Assembly (NCBI RefSeq): GCF_021277265.1
Contig: NZ_JAJSOH010000024.1
Location: 1-64,000, forward strand
Reading direction: 5' to 3'
Length of the DNA: 64,000 bases
Origin: Kineosporia rhizophila
GTDB taxonomy: Bacteria; Actinomycetota; Actinomycetes; Actinomycetales; Kineosporiaceae
Positions 25,399-33,646 of this stretch are shown here, piece by piece (the first letter of the stretch is position 1; every line of letters starts with the position of its first letter). Both the position numbers and the translations under genes were made by a program. The notes under the pieces are model-generated. The model worked only from the letters and a program-made list of their open reading frames with translations, was not told the origin of the DNA and ran no database searches.

Positions 25399-26904
25399 AT
25401 GAGTGCCGTCCTGACCGATCCGCCGGGCCCTGTGAGTGGCCCGGAGGGGGTTCGCCGACCCGAGTGGCTGCGTTCCTGGACGGTGCTGCGGGTCGAGGTG
25501 CTGGCCGGGCTGGTCACCGCGTTCGCGCTGATCCCCGAGGTGATCTCGTTCTCGATCGTGGCCGGGCTGGACCCGCGGGTGGGCCTGTTCACCTCGTTCG
25601 TGATGGCCGTGGTGATCGCCTTCACCGGCGGCCGGCCGGCCATGGTGACCGCCGCGGCGGGCTCGACCGCGCTGGTGATCGCCCCGCTGGCCAAGGAGCA
25701 CGGGCTGGACTTCGTGATCGCCGCGGTGCTGCTGGGCGGGCTGATCCAGGTGGCGCTGGCCCTGCTCGGGGTGGCCCGGCTGATGCGGTTCATCCCGCGC
25801 AGCGTGATGATCGGCTTCGTCAACGCGCTGGCCATCCTGATCTTCAGCGCCCAGCTGCCGCACCTGTTCGACGTGCCCGCCCTGGTCTACCCGCTGCTGG
25901 TGCTCTCGATCGTGATCATCGTGTTCGCCCCCCGGTTCATCAAGGCGGTGCCGGCCCCGCTGATCTCGATCGTGGTGGTGACCGCGCTGGCGATCGGCTT
26001 CGGGATGCACGTGCCGACGGTGGGGGAGGAGGGCAAGCTGCCCGACGGCCTGCCGCTGCCGGGGATCCCGGACATCCCCTGGACGATGGACACCCTCACC
26101 CTGATCCTGCCGTTCTCGCTCGGCCTGGCCCTGGTCGGCCTGCTGGAGACGCTGCTGACCGCCAAGCTGGTCGACGACATCACCGACACCGGCTCGGACA
26201 AGACCCGCGAGGCGGCCGGGCTGGGGGTGGCCAACCTGGCCGCCGGGGCGTTCGGCGGCATGGGCGGCTGCGCGATGATCGGCCAGACGATGATCAACGT
26301 CAACAGCGGCGGACGGCACCGGCTGAGCACCTTCATGGCCGGCGCCTGGCTGCTGGTCCTGGTGCTGCTGCTCGGCCCGGTGGTCGCCGACATGCCGATG
26401 GTGGCCCTGGTGGCGGTCATGGTCGTGGTCTCGGCCACCACCTTCGACTGGCACAGCGTGGCCCCGGCGACCCTGCGCCGGATGCCGCGCAGCGAGACCC
26501 TGGTCATGCTGGTCACCGTGGCCGTCACGGTGGCCACGAACAACCTGGCCTACGGCGTGATCATCGGGGTGCTGGCGGCCAGCGTGCTGTTCGCCCGGCG
26601 GGTGGCCCACCTGGTCACGGTGACTGCGCAGACCAGCGAGGACGGCTCGCTGAAGACCTACCAGGTGCACGGGCAGCTGTTCTTCGCCTCCAGCAACGAC
26701 ATCGTGCACCAGTTCGACTACGCCGGTGACCCGCAGCGGGTGGTGATCGACCTGACCACGGCCCAGATCTGGGACGCCTCGTCGGTGGCGGCGATGGACG
26801 CGATCTCGACCAAGTACGCCGCCCGCGGCAAGGAGGTCACCATCGTCGGGATGAATCCCACCAGCGAGGCGATGCACCTGAGACTGGCCGGAAAACTGGG
26901 CTGA
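25399..26904 (+). CDS. SulP/SLC26 anion transporter with STAS domain
   Basis: A 501-residue SulP-family transporter. The core (about 25-400) has the expected 12-14 segments, starting VEVLAGLVTAFALIPEVISFSIVAGLDP, a typical SulP signature. Residues about 410-500 form a STAS domain (VVIDLTTAQIWDASSVAAMDAI). Exchanges or symports sulfate, bicarbonate or other anions. Start ATG 25399 with GAAAGG 6 bp upstream; TTG 25393 is the alternative. No carbonic-anhydrase domain is fused. A long UUCG-capped hairpin follows the stop. Confidence 0.93.
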   Translation: MSAVLTDPPGPVSGPEGVRRPEWLRSWTVLRVEVLAGLVTAFALIPEVISFSIVAGLDPRVGLFTSFVMAVVIAFTGGRPAMVTAAAGSTALVIAPLAKEHGLDFVIAAVLLGGLIQVALALLGVARLMRFIPRSVMIGFVNALAILIFSAQLPHLFDVPALVYPLLVLSIVIIVFAPRFIKAVPAPLISIVVVTALAIGFGMHVPTVGEEGKLPDGLPLPGIPDIPWTMDTLTLILPFSLGLALVGLLETLLTAKLVDDITDTGSDKTREAAGLGVANLAAGAFGGMGGCAMIGQTMINVNSGGRHRLSTFMAGAWLLVLVLLLGPVVADMPMVALVAVMVVVSATTFDWHSVAPATLRRMPRSETLVMLVTVAVTVATNNLAYGVIIGVLAASVLFARRVAHLVTVTAQTSEDGSLKTYQVHGQLFFASSNDIVHQFDYAGDPQRVVIDLTTAQIWDASSVAAMDAISTKYAARGKEVTIVGMNPTSEAMHLRLAGKLG

Positions 26905-26923
26905 TCCACTCCTGATCCACTTC

Positions 26924-26961
26924 GCGGCAACCGGTTTCACCTTCGGGTGGCCGGTTGCCGC
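26924..26961. terminator. hairpin with UUCG-capped inner stem after SulP gene
   Basis: Outer 11-bp stem GCGGCAACCGG (26924-26934) with CCGGTTGCCGC (26951-26961), enclosing an inner stem CACC-TTCG-GGTG (26938-26949). The UUCG tetraloop is exceptionally stable. No T-run follows. It probably ends the SulP transcript before the LEA-like operon. Confidence 0.75.
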
Positions 26962-27072
26962 CGGTTTGGTGGGTACCTGTGCGGTTGCGCGGTGGATCTG
27001 TGGTGCGAGGCTCATCGGCGAGTGCAGACCAGCCGCTCGGAATTCAGGAACCGAACCCCTTGTGAGGCTGAC

Positions 27073-27840
27073 ATGGCCGACCAGTTCAGTACGCCCCCGC
27101 GTACCACCTACCCCGAATCCGATTACTCTGCAGGGTCTTCCAGTGAGTCCACGCCCGGTGTGGCGAAGGAGCAGGCCGCCCAGGTCGGGCAGGGCGCCAC
27201 CGAAGCCGGCCGCCGGGTCGCCTCGGTCGCCTCCGAGCAGGCCTCCACCGTGGCCTCGGAGGCCGCCGGTCAGGCCAAGAACCTCTACGAGCAGACCCGT
27301 CAGGAGCTGCAGGGACAGGCCGCCACGCAGCAGGAGCGGCTGGCCGAGAGCATCCGCTCGCTGAGCACCGAGCTGGCCTCGATGGCCGACCGGGGCAACG
27401 CGGGCCCCGCCTCCGACCTGGTGCGCGAGGCCTCCGGCCGGGCCAGTGACGTGGCCGGCTGGCTGGACCAGCGCGACCCGGGAGGCGTGCTCCAGGAGGT
27501 AACCGACTTCGCCCGCCGCCGTCCGGGCACGTTCCTGGCGATCGCGGCCGGGGCCGGCCTGATCGCCGGGCGGCTCACCCGCGGGGCGATCAGCGAGGCC
27601 AAGAACGAGTCCCAGTCCACCTCTGCGGCAACGGGTTACACCACCGGCCCGTCGTTCGCGACCCCGCCCGCGCCGGCTGCTCCGGTTGCCGGGACCACCG
27701 GGGCTCCGGTGCCCGGCTACCCGCACCCCACTCCGGCCGAGTCGGTCGTCGACCCGCTGGCCGACCCGGTGCCGTACGAGCGCTACGAAGAGACCGTTCC
27801 GGGCACCAGCTTCCCGGCTGATCGCCGGGAGGGGCTGTGA
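27073..27840 (+). CDS. LEA-like/apolipophorin-type helical protein
   Basis: A 255-residue Ala/Gln/Glu-rich protein. Residues about 30-115 form a long amphipathic helix rich in AxxA/QAxxxxxE spacing (VASVASEQASTVASEAAGQAK), as in late-embryogenesis-abundant or apolipoprotein-like proteins. A glycine-rich hydrophobic hairpin follows at about 150-172 (FLAIAAGAGLIAGRLTRGA), then a Pro-rich C-terminal tail. First gene of a three-gene operon; its stop overlaps the next start. Start ATG 27073 with GTGAGG upstream. Likely membrane-surface or desiccation/stress related; function unproven. Confidence 0.8.
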   Translation: MADQFSTPPRTTYPESDYSAGSSSESTPGVAKEQAAQVGQGATEAGRRVASVASEQASTVASEAAGQAKNLYEQTRQELQGQAATQQERLAESIRSLSTELASMADRGNAGPASDLVREASGRASDVAGWLDQRDPGGVLQEVTDFARRRPGTFLAIAAGAGLIAGRLTRGAISEAKNESQSTSAATGYTTGPSFATPPAPAAPVAGTTGAPVPGYPHPTPAESVVDPLADPVPYERYEETVPGTSFPADRREGL

Positions 27841-28268
27841 CCACCACGCCCGACGCCCAGGCGCCCCGTCCCACCCCCACCGGTGAGACGCCGTCGATCG
27901 GTGAACTGCTCGGCGACATCACCCGCGACCTGTCCACCCTGATGCGCCAGGAGGTCGAGCTCGCCAAGGCCGAGCTCCGGCAGTCGGCGAAGCAGTCGGG
28001 CAAGGGCGCCGGAATGCTCGGTGCCGCAGGGGTTGTCGGCCACCTCGCGGTGGTGTTCCTGCTGATCGCGATCTGGTGGGGTCTGGGCAACGAGATCGGC
28101 CGTGGCTGGTCCGGCCTGATCGTGGCGGTGGTTCTCGCCGTGATCGCCGCCGTGCTGGGCGTTCTGGGCCGTAACCAGGTGAAGGCGGCGCCCGGCCTGG
28201 GCCGGACCGCGGACAGCGTGAAGCGCATCCCGGATGCGGTCAAGGGCAACGAAGGGAACGTGCGATGA
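27837..28268 (+). CDS. phage-holin-superfamily (DUF1469-type) membrane protein
   Basis: A 143-residue protein with the family layout: an amphipathic N-terminal helix with LMRQEVELAKAELRQSAKQ (about 38-56) and two membrane segments (about 60-80 and 93-113). Named for holin-like topology, these proteins are chromosomal and widely found beside DUF3618 genes in actinobacteria; nothing here suggests a prophage. GTG start 27837 overlaps the previous stop, and its own stop overlaps the DUF3618 start. Confidence 0.88.
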   Translation: MTTTPDAQAPRPTPTGETPSIGELLGDITRDLSTLMRQEVELAKAELRQSAKQSGKGAGMLGAAGVVGHLAVVFLLIAIWWGLGNEIGRGWSGLIVAVVLAVIAAVLGVLGRNQVKAAPGLGRTADSVKRIPDAVKGNEGNVR

Positions 28269-28978
28269 GCCAGCCGACCTACGGCAGTGAGACCCCGCGC
28301 AACGAGACCCCCGAAGAGATCCGGGCGCGGATCGAGAACACCCGCCAGGAACTGAGTACCGACGTCAACACGCTCGCCGAGACGGTCCGGCCGAGCAATG
28401 TCGCCAAGCGTCAGGCGGACAAGGCCCGCGACGCCGTGGGCAGCGTCCGCGACCGGGTGATGGGTACCGCCGGCACAGCGAAGGAGAAGGTCATGGGTAG
28501 CGCCTCGAGCGCCGGGAACAGCGCGTCCTCCACCCTGGGGGACGCCCGCAGCGCCGTCGGCTCGGCGGCCTCGTCGTCGCAGGAGGCCGTGGCCTCGGCC
28601 GCCGCCACCTCGCAGGAGGCGATCGCGGCCGCCCCGGGTGCGGTGAAGGCCCGCACCGAGGGCAACCCGCTCGCCGCCGGCCTGATCGCCTTCGGCGCGG
28701 GCATGCTGCTGGGCTCGCTGCTGCCGGCCACCCGCAAGGAGGAGGAGGCCGTGGCGGCGCTGAAGGAGAACGCCTCGACCCTCACCGGCCCGGCCTCCGA
28801 GGTGGCCCAGGAAGTCGGCCAGCACCTGCGCGAGAGCGCCCAGGAGGCTGCCGAGTCGGTGCGCTCCACCGCCGGTGAGGCGGCCCAGACGGTGAAGGAC
28901 GAGGCCGCTTCGGCCGGGCAGGACGTCAAGGACCAGGGTGTCCAGGCCAAGGAGCGGGTGCAGGAAACCCGTTCCTGA
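28265..28978 (+). CDS. DUF3618 protein with long amphipathic helix
   Basis: A 237-residue DUF3618 protein. The diagnostic N-terminus is TPEEIRARIENTRQELSTDVNTLAETV (residues 14-40). Next comes an Ala/Ser-rich repetitive helix (about 60-135, with repeats such as SSQEAVASAA and TSQEAIAAAP), a single glycine-rich membrane segment (about 140-157) and another Ala/Glu/Gln helix resembling LEA repeats. Last of the three-gene operon; a 13-bp stem terminator follows at 29000. Probably part of an envelope-stress assembly with the two preceding proteins. Confidence 0.88.
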   Translation: MSQPTYGSETPRNETPEEIRARIENTRQELSTDVNTLAETVRPSNVAKRQADKARDAVGSVRDRVMGTAGTAKEKVMGSASSAGNSASSTLGDARSAVGSAASSSQEAVASAAATSQEAIAAAPGAVKARTEGNPLAAGLIAFGAGMLLGSLLPATRKEEEAVAALKENASTLTGPASEVAQEVGQHLRESAQEAAESVRSTAGEAAQTVKDEAASAGQDVKDQGVQAKERVQETRS

Positions 28979-28999
28979 TTCAGCTCCACGTCGTGGCCA

Positions 29000-29033
29000 G
29001 GGCGGATCGTGCAGAATTCGGCACGATCCGCCC
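29000..29033. terminator. 13-bp stem terminator after DUF3618 operon
   Basis: Perfect stem GGGCGGATCGTGC (29000-29012) with GCACGATCCGCCC (29021-29033), 8-base loop AGAATTCG, followed by TTACG. Ends the envelope operon 20 bp before the SDR start. Confidence 0.85.
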
Positions 29034-29054
29034 TTACGTGTTTGGAGGCTGACG

Positions 29055-29864
29055 ATGAGCGCACCGAATGGTTTCCGGCCGCGCACCGCGATCGTGACCG
29101 GCGCGCAGTCCGGGATCGGCCGGGCCACCGCCCTGGCGCTCGCCGAGGCCGGTCTGGACGTGGGGCTGACCTGGTTCGACGACGAGGCGGCGGCGGCCCG
29201 GGTGGCGGCGCAGATCGAGGCCCGGGGCCGGCGTGCGGTGCTGGCCCGGCTGGACACCGGTGACCCCGGATCGTGTGCGGCGGTGATCGAGGCGCTGATC
29301 GCCGGGCTCGGCGGGCTGCAGGTGTTCGTCAACAACGCCGGGATGGGGCAGGCCTCGCCGTTCCTGCAGATGGAGCTGGACACCTGGCGGCGGGTGGTCG
29401 CGGTCGACCTGGACGGCGCCTTCGTGTGCCTGCAGACCGCCGCGCGGGCGATGGTCGAGGCCGGGGAGGGCGGTCGCCTGATCGCCGTCACCAGCGTGCA
29501 CGAGCATCAGCCGCGGGTCGGGGCCGCGGCCTACGACGCGGCCAAGGCCGGGCTGGGGGCGTTGATCAAGACCGCTGCGCTGGAACTCGGCGAACACGGG
29601 ATCACGGCCAACAGCGTGGCGCCCGGCGAGATCGCCACGGCGATGAACCGGACCGAGGGCGTGGACCCGCACACGATCAGTCGTCCCGGGGTTCCTCTGG
29701 GCCGTCCGGGCGATCCCCACGAGGTGGCCGCGGTGATTGCTTTCCTGGCCTCCCCGGCGGCCAGTTACGTCACGGGGGCCTCCTGGTCGGTGGACGGCGG
29801 GATGCTCAACATGGGCCCGCAGGGCGGATCGCACCTCAAGGCGGACGACTGGCGTCGCGTTTGA
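29055..29864 (+). CDS. short-chain dehydrogenase/reductase
   Basis: A 269-residue classical SDR. The cofactor loop is TGAQSGIGRA, NNAG is present (VNNAGMG), catalytic Ser is in VTSVHEH and the Y-x-x-x-K pair in YDAAK; the C-terminal SYVTGASWSVDGGM is the usual family end. Resembles glucose-1-dehydrogenase/3-ketoacyl-ACP reductase-like SDRs; the substrate is unknown. Start ATG 29055 has TTGGAGGC upstream. Separated from the upstream operon by a strong terminator. Confidence 0.92.
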   Translation: MSAPNGFRPRTAIVTGAQSGIGRATALALAEAGLDVGLTWFDDEAAAARVAAQIEARGRRAVLARLDTGDPGSCAAVIEALIAGLGGLQVFVNNAGMGQASPFLQMELDTWRRVVAVDLDGAFVCLQTAARAMVEAGEGGRLIAVTSVHEHQPRVGAAAYDAAKAGLGALIKTAALELGEHGITANSVAPGEIATAMNRTEGVDPHTISRPGVPLGRPGDPHEVAAVIAFLASPAASYVTGASWSVDGGMLNMGPQGGSHLKADDWRRV

Positions 29865-29913
29865 GTCGAGACCTGGGGCTGAGCAGCGGTGTGGTTCCTG
29901 GGAGAGTGGGCTT

Positions 29914-31365
29914 GTGAGCCCGGTCGATCTTGCCTCCGAACCTGTCTCCGGCACGGATGCCGGGGACCGGACCACAGCGGCGGGCGCCGCCGTCGACGGT
30001 CCAGGCCCACGAGCGTCCTCAAGCCAGAAAGCTCTGCGGATCGTGACGGTGGTGACCGTGATGCTCGTGCTGGCCGCGGGGGTCATGCGGCTGGAGCAGC
30101 GCCGGGAGCGATCCGCGAACTTGGCGGCACCCCTGCTTACCCAGGTGGTGGGGATCGGACCAGACGGCACTCGCATCCCCATCTCTCCCGAGACCGACCC
30201 ATCGGTGGTCGACTTCTACCCCGGCACCCGCGTGCTTACCCCCGACTCGGCCGCGCTGCTGACCAGAACCACAGTCACAACAGAGGACGCGTCGGCGTCA
30301 GCCGCGCTGGCCGCGCAGCAGAGGGAGTGGGTCGAGTCAGGCACGATTCCGGGGGCCGGCGGGCCCTACGCGGAGATGGTCGAGACTGCGCTGCTGGACA
30401 TCCACACGCTCCTGTTGGACAACGGTGCCTCCCTGGCGGCCTGGCCGGGAGCCTGGCGGTACGTCTGGCCCAGGGACGCGGCCTTCGTGGCCGTAGCTCT
30501 CACCGTCTCGGGGCATCCGGAAGACGCGCTGCGAGTGCTGGAGTTCGTGCAGCGGCAGCAACCCTCGGACGGGGTCTTCGAGGCGCGCTACCTGCCGGAC
30601 GAGACCGGGGTGCCCGATGCCCGGGGCAAACAGTCGGACGGTCTCGGCTGGGTGCTGTGGGCGACGTTGCGGCTGGTCGAGTCGTTGCCTGAGGCCGATC
30701 GCGAAGCGGTTCTGACCACGCTGCGCCCCATGATCGATTCCTCTACCGACGCGGCGCTCCGCCTGACCGACACGGCAGATGCCCTCCCTCCGCACTCCCA
30801 GGACTACTGGGAGGTGCCGATGTACCGGCTGAGTCTGGGCACTGCTGCCCCCATCGCCCTGGGCCTACGGTCGGCAAGTGCGTTGCAGGGCATGCTCGGC
30901 GCCCGTACTACCGCGAGGTCGGCTGAGCGCCGGGCCGATCGGCTGGAGAAGAGCATCGCCACCGAGTTCGGTGCCCACGGCTACCCCCGGGAACTGGGCG
31001 GGGACGCCTCAGACGCATCGCTCTCGTTCCTGCTGCCTCCCTTCACCGCCAAGGCCTCCCCAGCGGTCGTACGGGCCTGGCGTAAGGCTGGGCGTGAGAT
31101 GGCGCGACCGGCCGGTGGGCTGGCGCCGGGAGTGGGCTGGCGCAACGACGGCATCAGCTGGACGCCGCAGACCGCCCTGTTCGCCCTGACCGGCGCGGCG
31201 ATCGGCGACACCGGTAGCGCTACGTGGCGGATGAACTGGCTGCGCGACCATCGCACCGCCTACGGCTCGATCGCGGAAAAGGTGACCAGTGCTGGGGCCC
31301 CGGCCGGCCCGGCCCCGCTGGCCTGGTCCGACGCCGTCACAGTGCTCACTGCTGACCTGCTTTGA
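29914..31365 (+). CDS. membrane-anchored GH15-like (glucoamylase-fold) protein
   Basis: A 483-residue protein with one N-terminal membrane anchor (about 35-55, ALRIVTVVTVMLVLAAGVM) and an (alpha/alpha)6 barrel. WRYVWPRDAAFVAVAL at about 183-198 matches the W-P-R-D-x-A motif of glucoamylase-type GH15 enzymes, and GWRNDGISWTPQTALFALT near the C-terminus is the second catalytic-Glu region in related proteins, although here the expected Glu is not obvious. Extracytoplasmic alpha-glucan or dextran hydrolysis is the best guess. GTG 29914 with GGAGAG upstream. Followed by a secreted GH26 gene 109 bp on. Confidence 0.75.
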   Translation: MSPVDLASEPVSGTDAGDRTTAAGAAVDGPGPRASSSQKALRIVTVVTVMLVLAAGVMRLEQRRERSANLAAPLLTQVVGIGPDGTRIPISPETDPSVVDFYPGTRVLTPDSAALLTRTTVTTEDASASAALAAQQREWVESGTIPGAGGPYAEMVETALLDIHTLLLDNGASLAAWPGAWRYVWPRDAAFVAVALTVSGHPEDALRVLEFVQRQQPSDGVFEARYLPDETGVPDARGKQSDGLGWVLWATLRLVESLPEADREAVLTTLRPMIDSSTDAALRLTDTADALPPHSQDYWEVPMYRLSLGTAAPIALGLRSASALQGMLGARTTARSAERRADRLEKSIATEFGAHGYPRELGGDASDASLSFLLPPFTAKASPAVVRAWRKAGREMARPAGGLAPGVGWRNDGISWTPQTALFALTGAAIGDTGSATWRMNWLRDHRTAYGSIAEKVTSAGAPAGPAPLAWSDAVTVLTADLL

Positions 31366-31474
31366 CCAGCAGTGACTCAGCCGACCGGGGGACACGTCCG
31401 CCACTTTAGTTACAGAGCGGAGTGCTACCGTCACGAACGGTAAGCCGTTGCTCGCTCTGCGCTTTGGGGATGTC

Positions 31475-32506
31475 GTGAAAATCAGACGCTCGGTCCTCTG
31501 TTCCGTCGGTGCGGTGGGGGCCGCGATGCTCGCCGCCACCACCCTGACCATGATCGGGACGACCACGTCGGCGACCGCCGCCACGCCGCCGAAGCTGCCG
31601 AAGAAGCAGTCCGGCATGGCCTGGGCGAGCGGCGCCTACATGCCCGACTACGTGCCCTCGGCCCAGGTCGACTTCGGGGAGCAGCGGGGGGCGGCCTCCG
31701 ACGTGGCCCTGACCTACGCCGGCCGGGCCAACTGGACCGAGATCTCCAACCCGGAATGGCTGATGCAGACCTGGAAGGGGGCGCCGCAGACCCTGGTGAT
31801 CAGCACCGCGCCCTTCCCCGAGACCGGAGGCTGGACCCTGGCCGCCTGTGCCCGGGGCAAGTACAACAAGTACTGGCAGACGTTCGGCCGCAACGCCGCC
31901 GCGACCGGTTCGGCCGACCGCACGATCGTGCGCCTGGCCTGGGAGTTCAACGGAACCTGGGTGGCCTGGGCGGCCTACAACCCGGTGCACTTCGTGAAGT
32001 GCTGGCGGCACGTGTTCAACTCGGCCGAGTCGCAGGCCCCGGGTCTGCGCTGGGACTGGTCGGTGAACCGGGGGATCGGCGACGCGCTGAGCGACGCCAC
32101 CAAGGCCTGGCCGGGGCGCAAGTACGTGGACTACGTGGGCATCGACAGCTACGACGGATACCCGGCGGTGACCACCAAGGCCGGCTGGGAGAAGCAGCTC
32201 AACGGCAACCAGGGGCTGCGCTACTGGGCCCGGTTCGCCAAGGCCAAGGGCAAGCGGCTGACCGTGCCGGAGTGGGGCCTGTACCCGGGCTACGCCTGGA
32301 AGGGCAACGGCGGCGGGGACAACGCCAACTACATGCGCAAGATGTTCGGTTTCTTCCGGGAGAACCGGGCCAACCTGGCCTACGAGGCGTACTTCAACAG
32401 CACCGATCCGGCCCATGCCGGTGCACTCAGCCTGAACCCGAAGGCTCGCGCTGAGTATCGCCGGCAGGTCAGATCCGCGATCCGGCTGGCCCGCTCCACG
32501 CGGTAG
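31475..32506 (+). CDS. secreted glycoside hydrolase, GH26 (beta-mannanase-like)
   Basis: A 343-residue exported enzyme. The signal peptide is MKIRRSVLCS followed by an Ala/Thr-rich core, cleavage near residue 35 (TSATA-A). The GH26 acid/base Glu is E157 in VRLAWEFNG and the nucleophile E266 in TVPEWGL; the spacing and the WEFNG and PEWG motifs are typical. Family activities are beta-mannanase, licheninase and exo-mannobiohydrolase. No carbohydrate-binding module is attached. GTG 31475 follows GGGGA. With the upstream GH15-like gene it makes a small polysaccharide-degrading pair. Confidence 0.9.
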   Translation: MKIRRSVLCSVGAVGAAMLAATTLTMIGTTTSATAATPPKLPKKQSGMAWASGAYMPDYVPSAQVDFGEQRGAASDVALTYAGRANWTEISNPEWLMQTWKGAPQTLVISTAPFPETGGWTLAACARGKYNKYWQTFGRNAAATGSADRTIVRLAWEFNGTWVAWAAYNPVHFVKCWRHVFNSAESQAPGLRWDWSVNRGIGDALSDATKAWPGRKYVDYVGIDSYDGYPAVTTKAGWEKQLNGNQGLRYWARFAKAKGKRLTVPEWGLYPGYAWKGNGGGDNANYMRKMFGFFRENRANLAYEAYFNSTDPAHAGALSLNPKARAEYRRQVRSAIRLARSTR

Positions 32507-32686
32507 ACCTGCGGGGTTTCGCAGGGCGTTGTACGCCTGATTGCCTGCGGTTGAAAAGTGGTGGCGGACAGTGACCTTCGCCGTCCGAAGAACTTTTCCA
32601 CAGAATCGCCCGGCGAGGCCCAAGTTGTCGGTGGGTACGCCTAGTCTCATCTCCACCTTGAGGATCGTCGGTAGGGAGCGGCAAGG

Positions 32687-33421
32687 GTGGAGCTCATCCA
32701 GGCGCGGGCACTCGCGGTCGGGCTCATGCGGCATCACGGGCTCTCCGGCTGGCGGCTCGTGTTCGACAACGCCAAGACGCGGGCCGGCATCTGCCGGGCC
32801 GAACCCCGCGAGATCGGTCTCAGCCGGGTCCTCGCCCAGCTGCACAGCCGGGCCGAGGTCACCGAGACCGTGCTGCACGAGATCGCCCACGCACTGGTCG
32901 GCCCGCACCACGGGCACGACGAGGTCTGGCAGGCCAAGGCCCGCCAGATCGGCTGCTCGGGCACCCGGACCCTCCCGGTGGACGCACCGCGTCCACCGGG
33001 CCCGTGGAAGGGCACCTGCGCGCGGGGGCACTCGATCACCCGGCACCGTCAGCCGGTCCGGGTGCAGTCCTGCGGTGAGTGCTCACGCACCTTCGACCCG
33101 AGCGCGTTGCTCGACTGGACGCGCAACGGCGAGGTGGTGCCCATGCACCCCAGCTACGTGGCCGAGCGGCGCTGGGTGCAGCAGCGGGTGCGGCCGGCCC
33201 GGCCCGAGCCGGCGGTGGCCGCCCGGGGGGCGCTGCCCGAGCCGGCGGTCACCGGCCGGGCCGCGGCGCTGCTGCCGATCGGCACCCGGGTGCGGCTGAT
33301 CTGCCCGGGCAAGTACTCGGGCAGCACCGGGAAGGTGATCAAGATCGGCCGTACCCGCTACCAAGTGCAGGTCCGGCGGCAGCTGCTCACGGTCCCGTTC
33401 GCCCAGGTGGAACGCTGCTGA
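32687..33421 (+). CDS. SprT-like zinc metallopeptidase with C-terminal KOW-like domain
   Basis: A 244-residue protein. The metallopeptidase motif HEIAH (64-68) and third ligand in GHDEVW (His77) match SprT/Spartan-type zincins. A Cys pair region (TCARGH and SCGECSRTF) may form a zinc finger at about 109-130. The C-terminal 50 residues (PIGTRVRLICPGKYSGSTGKVIKIGRTRYQVQV) look like a KOW/SH3-type nucleic-acid-binding domain. Eukaryotic Spartan cleaves DNA-protein crosslinks; bacterial roles are poorly known. GTG 32687, with AAGGG partly overlapping it; possible -10 TAGTCT near 32642. Confidence 0.82.
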   Translation: MELIQARALAVGLMRHHGLSGWRLVFDNAKTRAGICRAEPREIGLSRVLAQLHSRAEVTETVLHEIAHALVGPHHGHDEVWQAKARQIGCSGTRTLPVDAPRPPGPWKGTCARGHSITRHRQPVRVQSCGECSRTFDPSALLDWTRNGEVVPMHPSYVAERRWVQQRVRPARPEPAVAARGALPEPAVTGRAAALLPIGTRVRLICPGKYSGSTGKVIKIGRTRYQVQVRRQLLTVPFAQVERC

Positions 33422-33423
33422 GC

Positions 33424-33645
33424 TCAGCCCCGGGTGATGGTCCAGCTGCCGGAGGCAGTGGTCACCACGTCGCCGGGGCGCAGCTTGCGGCCGCGGCGGC
33501 TCTCGGGCTCACCGTTCACGTCCACGTCGCCCGAGGCGATCATGAGCTTGGCGTCCCCGCCGCTGTCGATCGCCCCGGCAAGCTTGAGGAACGACCCGAG
33601 CGGGATGTACTCGTCACTGATCTCGACTTCAACCACGCAGGACAT
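33424..33645 (-). CDS. small S4-domain RNA-binding protein
   Basis: A 73-residue protein that is essentially one S4 domain (IPLGSFLKLAGAIDSGGDAKLMIASGDVDVNGEPESRRGRKLRPGDVV), like YaaA/RlbA-type proteins. It probably binds structured RNA or ribosomes. Its start ATG 33645 lies within two bases of the divergent fusion gene's start, so the two promoters must lie inside the neighbouring coding regions or the downstream gene starts later. Convergent with the SprT-like gene, 2 bp between the stops. Confidence 0.88.
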   Translation of the reverse strand: MSCVVEVEISDEYIPLGSFLKLAGAIDSGGDAKLMIASGDVDVNGEPESRRGRKLRPGDVVTTASGSWTITRG

Positions 33646-33646
33646 G

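Noticed and set aside
25081..27726. 881-residue minus frame opposite SulP and the LEA-like gene
   Set aside because: Composition is Gly/His/Asp/Gln-rich as in complements of high-GC genes; the + strand has clear domains and ribosome sites.
27837..28268. Prophage remnant because of the holin-family name
   Set aside because: No phage structural, integrase or lysin gene nearby; this family is a normal chromosomal partner of DUF3618.
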